The notes beneath the pieces were generated by a model, which made no database searches, was not told the DNA's origin, and was given only the letters and a program-made list of their open reading frames with translations. Source: Gnetum montanum (lineage: Eukaryota > Streptophyta > Gnetopsida > Gnetales > Gnetaceae). Taken from it: 64,000 nucleotides of DNA. The stretch spans positions 26,280 through 90,279 of the forward strand of contig MNCI01004529.1 of the NCBI GenBank assembly GCA_015680685.1, read 5' to 3'. Of this stretch, positions 11,331 to 23,341 are shown piece by piece. The number at the start of each line of letters is the position of its first letter. The stretch's first letter is position 1. The position numbers and the translations under genes were made by a program.

Positions 11331-11789
11331 CTATGAGGATTTTGCAAGGCTATTTATTTTGAAAATTGATCTTTTATGATGTTTTTATTTAAAACCACTT
11401 GGATGAATATCAAGCTATAAATTTACTATACTTGCAGTGTTTCACTATTGTCGTTGTGGTAGAATTTCCCCCTACATAGGTGGAGCAAGTGGTAAGATTA
11501 TGGTATTTGATGGTGCTGAAGTTGCTGAGGGATATGGAGGATGAAAAGGAAAAGGAGATTCCTCTCTTGGAGAATGTGCTCTATAATATTTTAAAGGGTT
11601 GTAGTTATGAGGAAAGGTGTCATGACTAGATAAGTCATGAGGGAATACTTATTATTGGACATAGTAGCCATAAGAATCTGGTTTCCTATAAGAATACTGT
11701 AACCATGATGGTGACATCCCCCATGAACATGGATGTTACCACTGGTGCTTATACTCTTGAGGTGGAAGTGGTGCTCCATTTAGATAATA

Positions 11790-12362
11790 CATTGGTTGGT
11801 GGAATTACTACCTATAGTTACCTTTTGGGTAAGACAACCGCTTAGATTTTTTTTGTTTTGTAAGTTTGGGATTTAATGCATATATCCTAGACCCTTGCAG
11901 ATGTGACAACACTGGATAACTTCCCTTAGGATGTTCATATTGGCAAATTTTGCATCTATCATCATTTGTTTTAAAATTTTCAATCTCTTCAATCACTACA
12001 ATTTTACCCTTTCTTTGTATCTTTTTTCTCCATATGTCTTGACCACTACTCCCTTTGTCTGCTCTTTCCTTTACAATTTTTAGAGCTATTTGGAACTTCT
12101 TATCTAAGGAGTCCCACATTTTATCTACCTTAGCCAATATCTTAATAACATATTTTTGCATCAACAAGGTCTTCCTTTGCACCACTTCATCAAGTAGTGC
12201 CTCCCCCTCTACATCATAGAAATGTACATCCCTTTTACTAATGGAGGAATCCCTGGTATACTTCTATGCACTTTCATGTTTCTTTAACTCCCCTTCTTCT
12301 TTGGCCACTTGTTCAATCATCCTTTGAATTTGATGGGTCCACATCTCAAAAAGTCTCTTTTA
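11790..12362 (-). pseudogene. Gy2 gag, C-terminal part
   Basis: The minus-strand stretch 11808-12185 includes KVDKMWDSLDKKFQIALKI and CKICQYEHPKGSYPVLSHLQ, matching the end of gag in Gy6 (63180-63500). In the short zinc knuckle (C-x2-C-x3-H-x4-C) the last cysteine is tyrosine. The coding sequence runs up to the Lx insertion point and resumes at 39612. Confidence 0.8.
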
Positions 12363-13976
12363 CAAAACACCATCAAAATTTGCATGTTGTAATCATCTTT
12401 CATCATGTAGCCTTCACCTCATGAAACCTAAGGTAAAACTTCATTGTAAATGTAAGGATTGTAATCCATGAGGGGCAATCTCATATATTTCATACTTTTG
12501 GGACTAAAAAGTACCTGATAAGTGGTTAAGGCCTCATCCTCTAAGTGAAAAAAGTCATATAGTGTCTATATTTAGGATTGGGTGGGTCAAAATGCCTTTG
12601 GGATGCTAAAAATGAAAATTTGATGGGTTTTACGATAGGTATACACTTTTCTACACTGGGAACACCTATAAGAAGGTAGATCTCACCTATCTCCAGTGTG
12701 GACGGGTACAACCTTCTCCCTTAGTATGGAAACTTTACCCCTCAGCATGGAAAATTTATGCCTAGTGTGGAAACTACATGCTCATCATGGAAACTTCATG
12801 CCCAGCATGGAAACTCCATGCTTAGCCTGGAAACTTCATGCCCAGTGTGAAAGCTTCATGCCTAGTGTGGAAACTTCATTCCAACTTGGAAACTGCATGC
12901 TTAGCATGGAAACTACATGTCCAACATGGAAACTTCATGCCCAGTGTGGAAACTTTATGCCTATCATGGAAACTATATGCTCAACATGGAAACTTCATGC
13001 CCATCATGGAAGATCTACCTCAACATGGAAGATCTACTCCTAGCATGGAAGATCTTCCCCAACATGGAAGATCTACTCCCAATGTAGAAGCCATCCTCCA
13101 AGCATGGATGTCATCCCCTTGTTACTATTTTCAATGAACAGAATGGCCATGGGGTTGTGACACGTACTATAAATGGTAACCCCCCAAATTTGGACACCCA
13201 CCTAACCTGAATGTTGTAGAAATTTGCAGCCAATTTTCAGCTACCATCAAGCCAATTTGCAACAAGATTTATGCCCCAAAACATTGTATAACCAAGCACT
13301 AAATACCATAAATAGGTTTTGCACTTTGGCATTTCTAAGCATTTGGCAATTTTGGCTTCCAAGAGCTCTTACAAATGTGTAGAAAAACAGCTTCTTGGAG
13401 CCTCTCAGTTTGGAGCCCCTATAGCCTTGTTATCCCCCTTGTTACCTCGCTGAGACTTGTGGGTTTTTAGTTTCTACGTTGCACTCCTAGAAATCCCAAA
13501 TCCTAGTGTGGAGCATTTTGGTAGCTAGATTTTCCACACTTCTCAATGCCCAAGTAGCGACCAACATTGCAAAATTGGGGCAACAACAGAAGAGGTTTGA
13601 TAACATTAAGAATAGCAAGACATCAATATCATGGAGTTGATTTCATCAGCTTCAACAAATCTTGAACTCTTCTCAAAGTGAACTGCCTTTGCTCTTCCAT
13701 GGGTAACATTTGTACACAAATTTTGAACTCGTTCTTTATTCTTTTCAATAAAGTTTTAAAATTCTAGTTTATGTGTAATTTTCATTTTCTTCCAAGTTTC
13801 TAGATTTGCATCATTCTTTACATTATCTATTTTGCATTTCGTAAGTCCTTGGGTGATCTACTGAACCATCTAGGGAATCCTAAATTTCATTTTTTTGAAG
13901 GCCCTAGGGATTCAAGATTAAATCTATTACACTGGGATTTTTAATTTTCCAACAATTTAATTTTTCAATCACTATA
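12363..13976 (+). repeat. 5' LTR of Lx
   Basis: Aligns along its length with 38055-39611: start near AAACACCATCAAAATTTGCA, a 20-bp tandem array, a TATATAA-type site in the second half, and an end TTTTTCAATCACTATA followed by the PBS-like site. The 3' copy starts TG and ends CA; in this copy those ends read CA and TA. The boundary is exact to a few bases. Confidence 0.8.
12718..13100 (+). repeat. 20-bp minisatellite in the Lx 5' LTR
   Basis: About 19 tandem units of roughly 20 bp with consensus near TGGAAACTTCATGCCCAGCA. The last few units switch to a TGGAAGATCTACTCC variant. The array gives long pseudo-open frames in two frames because 20 bp is not a multiple of three and stops are rare. The 3' LTR has a corresponding array with about 17 units (38396-38765). 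Confidence 0.9.
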
Positions 13977-13982
13977 GTTTTT

Positions 13983-14001
13983 TGGCACTAGAAGGAGGGC
14001 C
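13983..14001 (+). other. Primer-binding-site-like sequence of Lx
   Basis: TGGCACTAGAAGGAGGGCC begins six bases after the LTR end. Its TGG start, complementary to a tRNA CCA end, and its location fit a PBS. It differs from the tRNA-Asp PBS of the other Gypsy elements; I cannot assign the tRNA by eye. Confidence 0.55.
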
Positions 14002-15090
14002 TCTACCTAATTTCTGCATCCAAACCTTTTTTCCAATTTTTTTACCACAAAGCCAACACAATAACACATCCCCCTTTTCCACCAAAACCCAACATGGAGG
14101 TTGTAAGTAATTTGGGTTTTAGAAAATTTCATGGCAGTTGCTAAAAATTTTAAAGCCAATGTTGGTATACTACCAAAACCTCATACCCCCTAATGTGAAA
14201 ATCTCATAGCAAATCCAACATGGGTGTTACACCCCCCAGCATGGGTGTTTAGGTTTTGGCAAAAAATTCATAGTAGTTACTGATAATTTTCTAGTAAGGC
14301 TAATGTTGACACCCTACCAAAACCAAGATAAAACCTTTTCAAAACCAACTAAATTTTTACTTTAATTTTTGGAAAAAATTTTAAAACATACCAAAAGGGG
14401 AACCCCCCAATGCTATGTGGGAGAGTGTAAGATTTTTTATCGTTATTCCCTCCTCTCCACCTTTAGCATGGATGTTACACCAACCCCTACCTACCTACCC
14501 CTGCCCCCCTCTCCACACCTNNNNNNNNNNNNNNNNNNNNNNNNNNNNNNNNNNGCCACCACCCCCCGCCCCCACACACACACACAACCTAAACCTAGGA
14601 TGTGTGTTATACCCCTCTTAGCTAGGGTTTTACCCCCTTGGATCACTCAAACCTCTTTTTGTGAATTTTTTTTCCAACAAGGTCAACATGGCCACCTACT
14701 AAAAAACCTCACCTTTGAAAAAATCAAAGTTTCTAATTTGGTTTTTCAGCCAAAACAAAACTTTCCAAAAGGTAAACCCCCTTCCTTCAAATCTAATGTT
14801 GAAATAAAATATGTAAGACCTCCCATATTAATCCCTTTCTTTCCCCCACTACTACACCCCAGTGTAGGTGCAACTAGGAAGCCAAGAGTGGGTGGAATTT
14901 GACACCAATCTTTTTGACATTTTTAGTAAAAGGGGTATACTCCCCTTGACCCCCACTTACTATTTATAGTAAGTGATCCATTTTCAGCCACTTTTCCTTC
15001 TTTCAACAATTTTTAAATTCCACATATTAGAATTTTCACTTTAATTAACCTCTTATGACTCCGTTTAGTCATTTTTAACACCTTTTTATC
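14002..15090 (+). other. Lx leader with an assembly gap
   Basis: Non-coding leader between PBS and gag. A run of 34 N at 14521-14554 sits in a C-rich, CA-rich low-complexity stretch (CCCCCCGCCCCCACACACA after it). The open frames spanning the gap are not real: they translate N and low-complexity bases. Confidence 0.6.
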
Positions 15091-18000
15091 ATGTCTTTCA
15101 GCCAATCAACCATACCACCCCTTAACCTCACTAACATGGTATCTAGCCAAGATGTAGTTTGTGTCAATGATCCAAAAGACCCTACAATAATAGAATGAAG
15201 GCAATTTCTTAGGAAAAGGGGCAAGCACTTGGATTTTGTAGTTATCAATAAGGAGTTCTACAACTTCCTTTGTGCCAAGATACAAGCTAGTTTGTTGATA
15301 CCATGATCTGAATCTGATGCTAAGCATCAATTTGAAATTATATGCTGTGATGGGAAAGAATACATTCCATCCCCTTATGACCAAATCCTCCTCATTGACT
15401 TCTATGTGTAAATGCTCATACAACTCAGAGAGGTTGATGAGTTTAGTGAGGGAACTTGCTAGCTTAGAGAATCATCAAGAAGAGGAAGAGGATTTTAAGG
15501 CCAAACAGGAGCCAAACACCTTTATTGAAATTCTTTTCCAATATCTAGCTCCCCAAACAACCACATGAAACTCCACATTTATTACCTCATTTATGGAGTA
15601 GATCCCCTAGCCCAACTCTCCTCCTATCCATCCTACCATGTTTGGGTTCACACCCATCATCACCACACACCAAACACAACATGTGTCTCTATCCATCTCC
15701 TTATTCTCATTAGTACCCTTTACCACACAACCTAACTTTGTTCACCCAACCATGGTGATTTCTACTTCACCATCTCCTTTTGACATACCAATGGGATTCT
15801 CATTGGGACCCTAAGCAACATAAGCATCACATACCCCATTTGTCCCCTTTATGCCTGATGTTTTGGCATAAACATATTTCTCCTTGTTTAGCCCACATAT
15901 GACCATCATAACCTAGCCTCTTCCTTCAATACTATAGCCAATTGTGAGGCCACAACCATCTCAACTACAAGTCTCAACTTTTTTCTCAACCATCACTGCA
16001 AATACTATAGCCCATGGGGATGCCCCAAGGCTTGGATCAAGCTTTCCAACTGATCTAAGACCTTAATGAAGAGCTAAAAAAACTTAAAGCCAACATAACT
16101 CAAATAGTCAAAGTTTTAGATTTCTACCAAGATGATCTTATAACCCCTATAGTGCCTCAAATAACCTTGCCCATAGGCTTTCCTATTCCAAACTTTACCA
16201 AATACAATGATGAAGGGGATTCTAATGCACATCTAGTAACCTTCCAATCTGAGTGTTTCTTTTTGCAAGCTTAGCCTCATATAGTATTAAGAATCTTTTC
16301 CATGTCTCTCAAGGGTAAGGCTCTATATTTGTATCAAATCTTGCCTAGAGGTTCTATCTCTTCCCTTGAAGACATGATTAGTCAATTTGTTAATCACTTT
16401 AGATACAACTTGAAGCTAGATGCCATGTTGGACCAATTAATGAAGGTAAGGTAGGGGTCACTAGAACTAATCAAAAAGTTCATTCAAACATGGAACTCAA
16501 CACTCAACAAAATCCCAGAGCCTATTTTTGAAACCCACCTCTTGGCCATTTACAAGGGAGCAATAAATGACTTTATCAAGTCAAAGCTGTACTACCTAGA
16601 GTCCCAATCACTAACCCAAGCCTTCTTACAAATCAAGAACATTAAGAAGGTAGCTTAGGCAAGCAATGACCTAGCCTACGTGGCCTACAAAAAATAACAT
16701 GTAGGAAGGGATAGCAATAGGACTAAAAAAGGACATACAACATTGGCCACAGTAGCAAAAGAGCCAAAATAGGTAGAGATGGGATCACCACCATGCAACA
16801 CATCTCCTGACTCATCGCAACCATCCATGTCCTACATCCCAAATCAACCAAACCTAAACTTTGGGTGGAAGGATAGGTCTTAGTACACTAGGTTGCTTAT
16901 GAAGCCCTCTGAGCTTTTAGAATAGTTGCTTAAAGACAATCATTTACAACATAAGCAACTATCTAAAGAAGCTCGTAAGAGGTATGATTGTCTTTGTGAC
17001 ATAGCTAGAGATCCAACAATAGCTACCAAAGATGATCCTAAGCTACTGAGGTACTTTAGACTGCATAAGTATTTCCATTATCATCAAATGGCTAGTCATG
17101 ACATCAATTTTTGTCTAGCATTAAAGGATAACCTTTAGAAGATGATAACCCATGGAGAGTTTATAGTGAATGAGCCCAACTCTCCAAATGCTAATAATAA
17201 CTTCTATACTGTGGCCTCATTCACGAAAACCAAATGGTCTTATCCTCCTAGAAAACCATTTTTCATGAGAGTACCAATGTAAACCCAAAACACAAAGCCT
17301 AGATAGACATTTTTCATATAGGTATCACCTCCTCTAGCCCTTAATAGACCTTTCATTATATGTGTCCCCCCTTCAATGGTTTCAACATCACAACATAATC
17401 AATGAGTTGCTAATCAATGAGTTCCTTCATCTTCAACAAGTAAGTCTACAATAACTCATGACCAAAGCCCACTTATAGTGGTCCAAAACTTAGAGGTTAG
17501 TAAGAAATCATCACCCTAATGACAATGAAAGCAACCTGTCGCCAAACCAACAAATAAGTCCACTAAAGGTAATCAACCAAGACCTACACCAAGATCAATC
17601 GCATCCATGGACAAGGGGCACAAGGCACGTACATTACAACCCAAATCACAAACTTTAGAAAGGATGGAGGAGGTTAAGACCACTCAAACTAAAAGGTTAC
17701 ATGCCAAGGGGAAGAGCTAGGGTAAGATCTTCCACAAAACCATGGACCAAGCCAAACGGTTCCTTAAGCAAAAGAACACATCACTAAACTTGTACGACTT
17801 AGTCATGACCTCTCTTGCACATAGGAATGCACTATCTTAAGTGTTAACCTCTATCCCTGTAAGTAATACATGCTATCCAACTGAGATTTAATCCACTCTA
17901 TCATTGAGCAAGCTTCACTTAGGGAAAATAGGCATCAACCCACACCCAACTTCTATGATAGTGAAGTGAAATTTGACTCTAGAAATGGAGATGTGCTATC

Positions 18001-18480
18001 TGATCCTCTTCAATTCTTCATATGTGTTAGCAAATACAAGGTTCATCATGTTCATGTAGATGATGAAGCGGCCACAAATGTGATACCATATTCCATTGTT
18101 GACAAACTAGGCCTAACCAAGAACATCCAAGCAACCACCACCTCAACACTTAAGTCATTTAATGGCTCACAAGTAGTAGTGCAAGGTTCCATCACTTTGG
18201 ATTTCATAGCCAATGAATAGTTTTCCACATCCATCAACTTTCTAGTAGTCAAAGAGACACCCAATTTCAACTTACTCCTAGGAACATCATGGTTGGCCAA
18301 GCTCAACGTTGTCTCATCTCTCATCCATCATGAGATTTACTTACCATAGGAGGGTGGGGAAATTGTGATCCATGGGGACAAAAGTGTTGCTACCCTTGAT
18401 TAACTATGTCAACATTAATCAAGGTTCATAGGTGGAGTTTCAAGAGGAAAATCTTGACACTTAAACTAGGGCCAACAACA
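15091..18480 (+). pseudogene. Lx gag and protease-like remnant
   Basis: Starts near the ATG at 15091. The retrotransposon gag domain is clear at about 16150-16680: IPNFTKYNDEGDSNAHLVTF, MSLKGKALYLYQILPRGSIS and VNHFRYNLKLDAML. A degenerate zinc-binding stretch follows near 17050-17130 (FRLHKYFHYHQMASHDINFC). A protease-like part at 17966-18360 reads HVDDEAATNVIPYSIVDKLG. Many in-frame stops. No RT, RNase H or integrase follows here or in the second half of Lx, so Lx looks non-autonomous. Confidence 0.65.
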
Positions 18481-18766
18481 ATGAGAATAACAATAATGCA
18501 AATAGTGCCAACTTTGCAACAAGGGACAATCAATGAAAATGCCTACAACTTGCCATGCTAAACGAGAGAAATGGTGACCATAGGATCAACCCAAAATGAT
18601 TCCTTAATCTCTCAAATATTAAACAATGAATTCATGATAAACATCTTATCCATTCTTTTGCCAACCATTTGTTTATCTTTACAATGTTATATCATGTTTC
18701 GCTATTGGCTCTAGCCTTATGTGCTCTTGCAAGAGCATCCCATACTTGCTAAACAATGTATGGACA

Positions 18767-18890
18767 ATGGCTCACTAAGGGCTAAAATTGGCATTATGAC
18801 CTACTAAGGCCTAAAAATAGCAACATTATGGCCTACTAGGGACTAAAATTAGTGAAGAAATGGCCTGCTAGGACCTAAAACTAGTAAGAA
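18767..18890 (+). repeat. GGCC-type motif repeats, left block
   Basis: Four spaced copies of a motif around ATGGCCTACTAAGGCCTAAA (starts near 18767, 18795, 18828 and 18859). The same motif recurs at 35877-37080 on the other side of Gy3, tying the two halves of Lx together. Confidence 0.75.
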
Positions 18891-19027
18891 TAGTGACCTT
18901 TTAGCCAATCTACCTAATGACATAGTATGCGAGTTTACTTATATGCGTATACCTTGGTGCACAATTATCATTATGACATTTCTTATCTACTAATTTTAGT
19001 TTATGAACTCATTACATTTACATGAAG

Positions 19028-19032
19028 CATAT
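19028..19032. repeat. Target site duplication CATAT (left copy, Gy3)
   Basis: CATAT lies directly before the Gy3 5' LTR (TGATGAGC at 19033). An identical CATAT at 34245-34249 lies directly after the TCATCA end of the right LTR. A perfect 5-bp duplication is normal for Ty3/Gypsy insertion. Confidence 0.85.
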
Positions 19033-19863
19033 TGATGAGCTGCGACATTGGGGCCACGATATCACATCTGCGATATCAAATTCTGCCAAGTGATATCAGA
19101 CATCTGATATCGAGACTTGTCTCATTGCCTATAAATAAGAGGTGGGCACACTTGGTTTGGAAATTAGTTCTTAGTCCCTTACCCAAACTCTTGCAATTTC
19201 TCCCTCTCAAACTTAGAATTATTTCTGAGTGCCTGTAGTAGGAGTCATAAAGTGAATGGATCTTTGTTCCAGCATTGTGTACCTGAGCACACCTTGTGCT
19301 CGGAAATAAAGATGAACTTTGTGATAAACCTTACAACATTTAGAATAGCTTATTTCTTACCCTTAATGTTATTTATAATTCTTTAATGCTTTCATTAGTT
19401 AATTAATGTTGCTTTTATTGATTTTTTAATTTTCACAAGTAAGCACACTCAATACGACCACTTTGAGCAGGCGTGGAACACTTGGTAACCTAGTAATGAT
19501 TAGCATTTGGTAATCCCAGTAGTGTTACACTAGTTCAGGATGTGTACGAAAAGTGGGAATGGATACTGGTGTTAGGACTAGTTAGGACCTAGCTGATTAG
19601 TTAATTTAAATTAGTTATTCAATTAATTCACTTCTTCCCTCTTTAGCACCAGGACATAAAACATAAAAAGCATAAAAATCATATACCTCAAGTTTACTTA
19701 ACCATACAATCATGCCATATGAGTAAGCTTGGAAAGATAATGATCACCTGACCCATCCTTGTTCTGTGAAGGTGCATATGCACTTAGTCCTTTGAGTTTA
19801 ATCAGATCACATGCAACACTCCTATTCGTATGGTTGAGCATAGGGGTACCTCACCACTCATCA
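19033..19863 (+). repeat. 5' LTR of Gy3 (831 bp)
   Basis: TGATGA start and TCATCA end. GATATC array and TATA in U3. The R region includes GTAGGAGTCATAAAGTG and AATAAAGATGAAC near 19305. U5 has two TTGGTAA-type copies. From about 19197 on it aligns base for base in length with 33578-34244 (667 bp each). The R-U5 part also resembles Gy5 and Gy6, while Gy1 and Gy4 have a different R. Confidence 0.9.
19058..19137 (+). promoter_or_regulatory. U3 GATATC array and TATA box of Gy3
   Basis: GATATC starts at 19058, 19072, 19092 and 19106: two 6-8-6 units (14-bp step) separated by 20 bp. TATAAATA starts at 19130, exactly 24 bp after the last core start, and continues AAGAGGTGGGCAC as in Gy4 and Gy6. 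Confidence 0.85.
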
Positions 19864-19864
19864 T

Positions 19865-19883
19865 TAGTGCTATTGTTAGGGAC
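19865..19883 (+). other. tRNA-Asp primer binding site of Gy3 (decayed)
   Basis: TAGTGCTATTGTTAGGGAC lies two bases after the LTR. It is the Gy6 PBS (TGGCGCCATTGCCGGGGAC) with only C-to-T and G-to-A changes. The intact form is complementary to the 3' end of plant tRNA-Asp. Confidence 0.75.
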
Positions 19884-20009
19884 TTTGTTGTTTATGCATT
19901 AATTAGAACTTAGGAAATTTTCCCATCATTGGGACGAACCCTTAGGGTTGGTTATCTTAAAATTATTAGAAAAGAGAAGAGAAAAGTGTCTCACACTAAA
20001 GAATTAATC

Positions 20010-21990
20010 ATGTCTCCTTCTTCTTACGAGAGTGTTTCACCACCTAGGTCTGACACAATGAACAATTGGAGACATAGTACACATGATGACCCGCCACTGC
20101 CCCAACAATTTTGTGTGGTATACGTTCATCTCGATGAGTATATACCAAACTTTACCTTTATCCTCCACCAGGATGAACAACTACATTGGCGTGATTTAGA
20201 AGGTAACATAGTGTTACCTCCCGATCATTCAGTCCCAAGCATGCTTCTTTGTGCTCTCACACAAATTGGTATGTAGCACTTATATGCAGAGTATGTTGTG
20301 CATGAACACAACTCGAGAGAGTATCGACCCACAGAGGCACAATGTCAAAGGGACTTACAACAGGAGAGACATCATAAATCTATGAAGGGGAAGTGATCTC
20401 AAGATGTCCCATATGTCCTAAGTGAAAATGAGGGTGGTGAACCTACCTCAGGAGGTTTTCCACAAAATGATGTTCCTCCTGTTGACTTTGGTCAAGGGGT
20501 TGTGTATCAAAATCTTCACTCAACTATCCATAACCTAGATTCTAGTACAAATGGACACAAAGGGTCCAAAAAAGAAACATGAACACATGACAAAGATGGA
20601 CATTCTGATTGTAATCACGATTGAGGCCGTAACCACCAAAGAGAAGGTAGCAGGCACCATCATGGTAATCGTCCTCCTTCCTCTTCACCTTCATCATCTC
20701 CTTCCCCCTCTCCTTTAGGATCGAAACACAGTCATAGAGGAAAAGACCTTGAGGATAATGGTAGGAAAAATAGGAATAATAGGTAAAATAATCAAGAAAG
20801 CAGACGAGGGCATTCTAGAGAAACACATCGTGAAAGGAGGAAGGGTAGGGAACAACATAGGCATCAGAGACACCATAGACAACACAATCACAATGAACCC
20901 CTACTCACTACCCAAAGTATGCTAGATATAACTAAGGCTACTAAAATCCCAACAAGGCATCAAAAATACAATAGGATCAAAATATTGGACATGAACAATA
21001 TCCCACAATTTGATGGGGGATACAATATTGATCCTCAAAATCATTTGCAAGCATTTCACAATGCATGTGCCTTGCAAAACATAGAAAACAAGTGGCAAAA
21101 AATCAAGTTGTTTCCATGGATACTAATCAAGGAAGCACAAAGTTGGTACCAGTCCTTAGAATTGGAATCCATTCGTCGATGGAGTACTATGTTAGAACTA
21201 TTCAATGATAAGTATCAAATGTACTCTTTAGTGTCCAACCTGCGAAAGAAAATCCAAGGATGGAAACAAGGAGAACACAAACCCTTGGATGTTGCCATGG
21301 GCTGATATTATGCATTATTACATCATTGCCCTAGCCATGGTTACTTGTAGAGGGAACAACTACACCATCTCATAGATGGGCTTAGGCATGAAACACGAAG
21401 AATCCTTGGGACTTATGAGCAAGGAAGACTATCTGAGCTTAAAGCCCATCAAGTACAAAGATTGTTGGAGAAAGTTTTCAATGAGGAAGGAGAGTTTAGG
21501 AAAAAAGAGAGTGTATAGGAATATAACAAAGATCCTTCCCTCAAAAAGAAGGGAGTTAGATTTTGTGTGGATGAAGAAGAGTCACCACTTGAAGAGATGG
21601 TGAATAGGAAAACTTTGCCCATTTAAAAATTTACATCAGAAGTATCAACAAAGGTGGACCAAATGTGGAACTCCCTAGATAATAAATTTTAAACTGTTCT
21701 CAAAATAGTAGAGGAGTCTAGGGAACTAGGTAGTGACCAAGAAAGAAAAAAAAAGAAAGAAACTGAATATGCACATAACAAAGCTAAGGGCAAAGCTTTC
21801 ATTGTTGAAGAGGTTGTAGATTTGGATACAAACAATGGTGGTGGATGTGAGATATGTCAATATGACCATCCTAAGGGATGTTGCCTAGTAATCTCACATC
21901 TGCAAGAGTCTAAGGTGTACACACTAAACCCATGATTTAACAAATGACAAACACCCCGAAGGTTACCTTATCCTTAAGGTAGCCCAAGAT
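20010..21990 (+). pseudogene. Gy3 gag
   Basis: ATG at 20010 corresponds to the Gy6 gag start. Order of parts: N-terminal block (VVYVHLDEYIPNFTFILHQD, WRDLEGNIVLPPD); a Ser/His/Arg-rich stretch near 20560-20890; the gag core (LDMNNIPQFDGGYNIDPQNH, ACALQNIENKWQKIKLFPW, RRWSTMLELFNDKYQMYSL); and the short zinc knuckle CEICQYDHPKGCC near 21850 with all three cysteines and the histidine kept. Stops, mainly at Gln, Trp and Arg positions, break it. It would form the capsid and package RNA. Confidence 0.8.
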
Positions 21991-22449
21991 AGTTCCACCA
22001 ACTCTTGATGTATTATCCAAGTGGAACTCCACCACAACAAAATGAATAGTATCAATAGTGGAAACACCCACAATCATGGGGAATGCCACCACCATGTCAA
22101 CAGTACCCTTACCATCAACCTAACCTGTATGGATACTACGTGTAATAGCCAATCTCTCCACGTAACTCTACTTGTCACGTTACTCCTCAGTCTCACTACC
22201 AAACCCATGAGTACTATAGAACTCCTACTCCTAGAAGAGAGGTTTCACAAACATACTATCCTTCTCATCTGACTGCACCTCTTCCACCCTTAGCTCCATT
22301 ACCACCTACTCTAGCTATGTAGGGTGAGCTCCCAGCCTAGCTCTAGCAACGTAATGCTACAAGGGTTGTCAACCCTCAACCTAATGTTGGTTTAGACAAC
22401 CGCATAAAGAAGAGACCTTTCTTTAAAACCAATAATCCAACAAAGTCCT

Positions 22450-23190
22450 TGCAACAACAAGTGGCAAATTCTCCAAATGCCTTACCACCATTTCAATCTT
22501 CGAAGCTTCCTTCAAACCAAAGACCACACTTAACACATACGATCATGTTGACTCATGTAATTACCAATTAGATTAAAGTTGGTTGTCTTCCTAGGAAATT
22601 CTTTGATCGTGGAAGTCCTCTTATATATTTGCAAATCACTGGGAATGAACCTTGCAAAGCTCTTTTGAATTTAGGTTTTGGTGTTAACGTAATCTCTCAA
22701 GAAATGTACAAAGCCTGAAACCTACCTCTACTAAAAATGATTAACATACATTTAGAGTTGGCCAACCAGTCCATCATTGTCCCATTAGAACTAGTGGAGG
22801 ACATTGTCACCACTATTTGTGGATGATCATATCCATCCGATTTCCTAGTGATTCAAGTCAACAACTATAAGGGGGACTTCCTGATCATAATGGAAAGAGC
22901 ATGGCTAAGCACAATTAACGCATGCTTAGGAATACATGATCTTTCCCTAGAAATATCAAAGGAAAATACATTTGGAAAGATCGAGAAGAAGAAAGTTCCA
23001 TGCATCGCATACAGTGACATAGGGTGTAATTGTGTGTAGAAGTCCTGATTTGTACAATGTTTCCTTCATGCAACTGGTGTGCACTAATAACTAACATACA
23101 AAGATGCCTATATGTAGCAGCCNAGTGTGCACTAATAACTAACATACAAAGATGCCTATATGTAGCAGCCACAAGATAGGAAGGCACCTA
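22450..23190 (+). pseudogene. Gy3 protease and linker
   Basis: Contains LIYLQITGNEPCKALLNLGF followed by GVNVIS. The catalytic DSG appears as NLG, with Asp to Asn encoded at 22668, one transition away. Downstream are LVIQVNNYKGDFLIIMERAW and LSLEISKENTFGKIEKKKVP as in Gy2 and Gy5. A duplication at an N (23123) interrupts the linker. Confidence 0.75.
23077..23170. repeat. 46-bp duplication around a single N
   Basis: Positions 23077-23122 and 23125-23170 are identical, separated by the N at 23123 and one base. Same pattern as at 2838 and 61061: probably an unmerged contig overlap. A minus-strand open frame across it is an artefact. Confidence 0.85.
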
Positions 23191-23341
23191 GTGGCTGACA
23201 ACTAACCAAGAGAGTGATTCAACTATATGCATGGAACCAATTGAGAGCTTGACTTACACCTACATTGATAGCATAGATATATTAGAGCAAGTCCATCACC
23301 AACTTCCAAGTCCTAACATCGAAAATATCAACTAGGAGAAG

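Larger units (their letters stand above)
5809..12362 (-). mobile_element. Gy2, 3' half: reverse Ty3/Gypsy element (3' spacer, pol, end of gag)
   Basis: Read on the minus strand from 12362 down: end of gag, protease, RT, RNase H, integrase and 3' spacer, all homologous to Gy3 and Gy5. It stops at 5809, where the Gy1 LTR abuts. Its gag start, PBS and 5' LTR are at 39612-41936, so Lx (12363-39611) was inserted into its gag. Its own 3' LTR and aORF would lie left of Gy1, outside the window. Confidence 0.85.

Noticed and set aside
12718-13100. CRISPR-like repeat array
   Set aside because: Units are contiguous 20-bp tandem copies without spacers, inside a plant LTR.
12696-13137. Long overlapping plus-strand open frames with MET-KLHAQ-like peptide repeats
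   Set aside because: They are translations of the 20-bp minisatellite in the Lx LTR; the two frames overlap and the peptide repeats follow the DNA unit. The 3' LTR array does not keep the frame.
14369-14902. 177-codon open frame
   Set aside because: It spans the N gap and low-complexity C/CA sequence; no motif or homologue in this window.
15106-15423. 105-codon minus-strand frame
   Set aside because: Antisense to the start of the Lx gag; the plus strand reads a better protein-like sequence from the ATG at 15091.
22915-23187. Minus-strand open frame in the Gy3 protease linker
   Set aside because: It exists only because of the duplication at the N (23123) and is antisense to a recognised pol linker.
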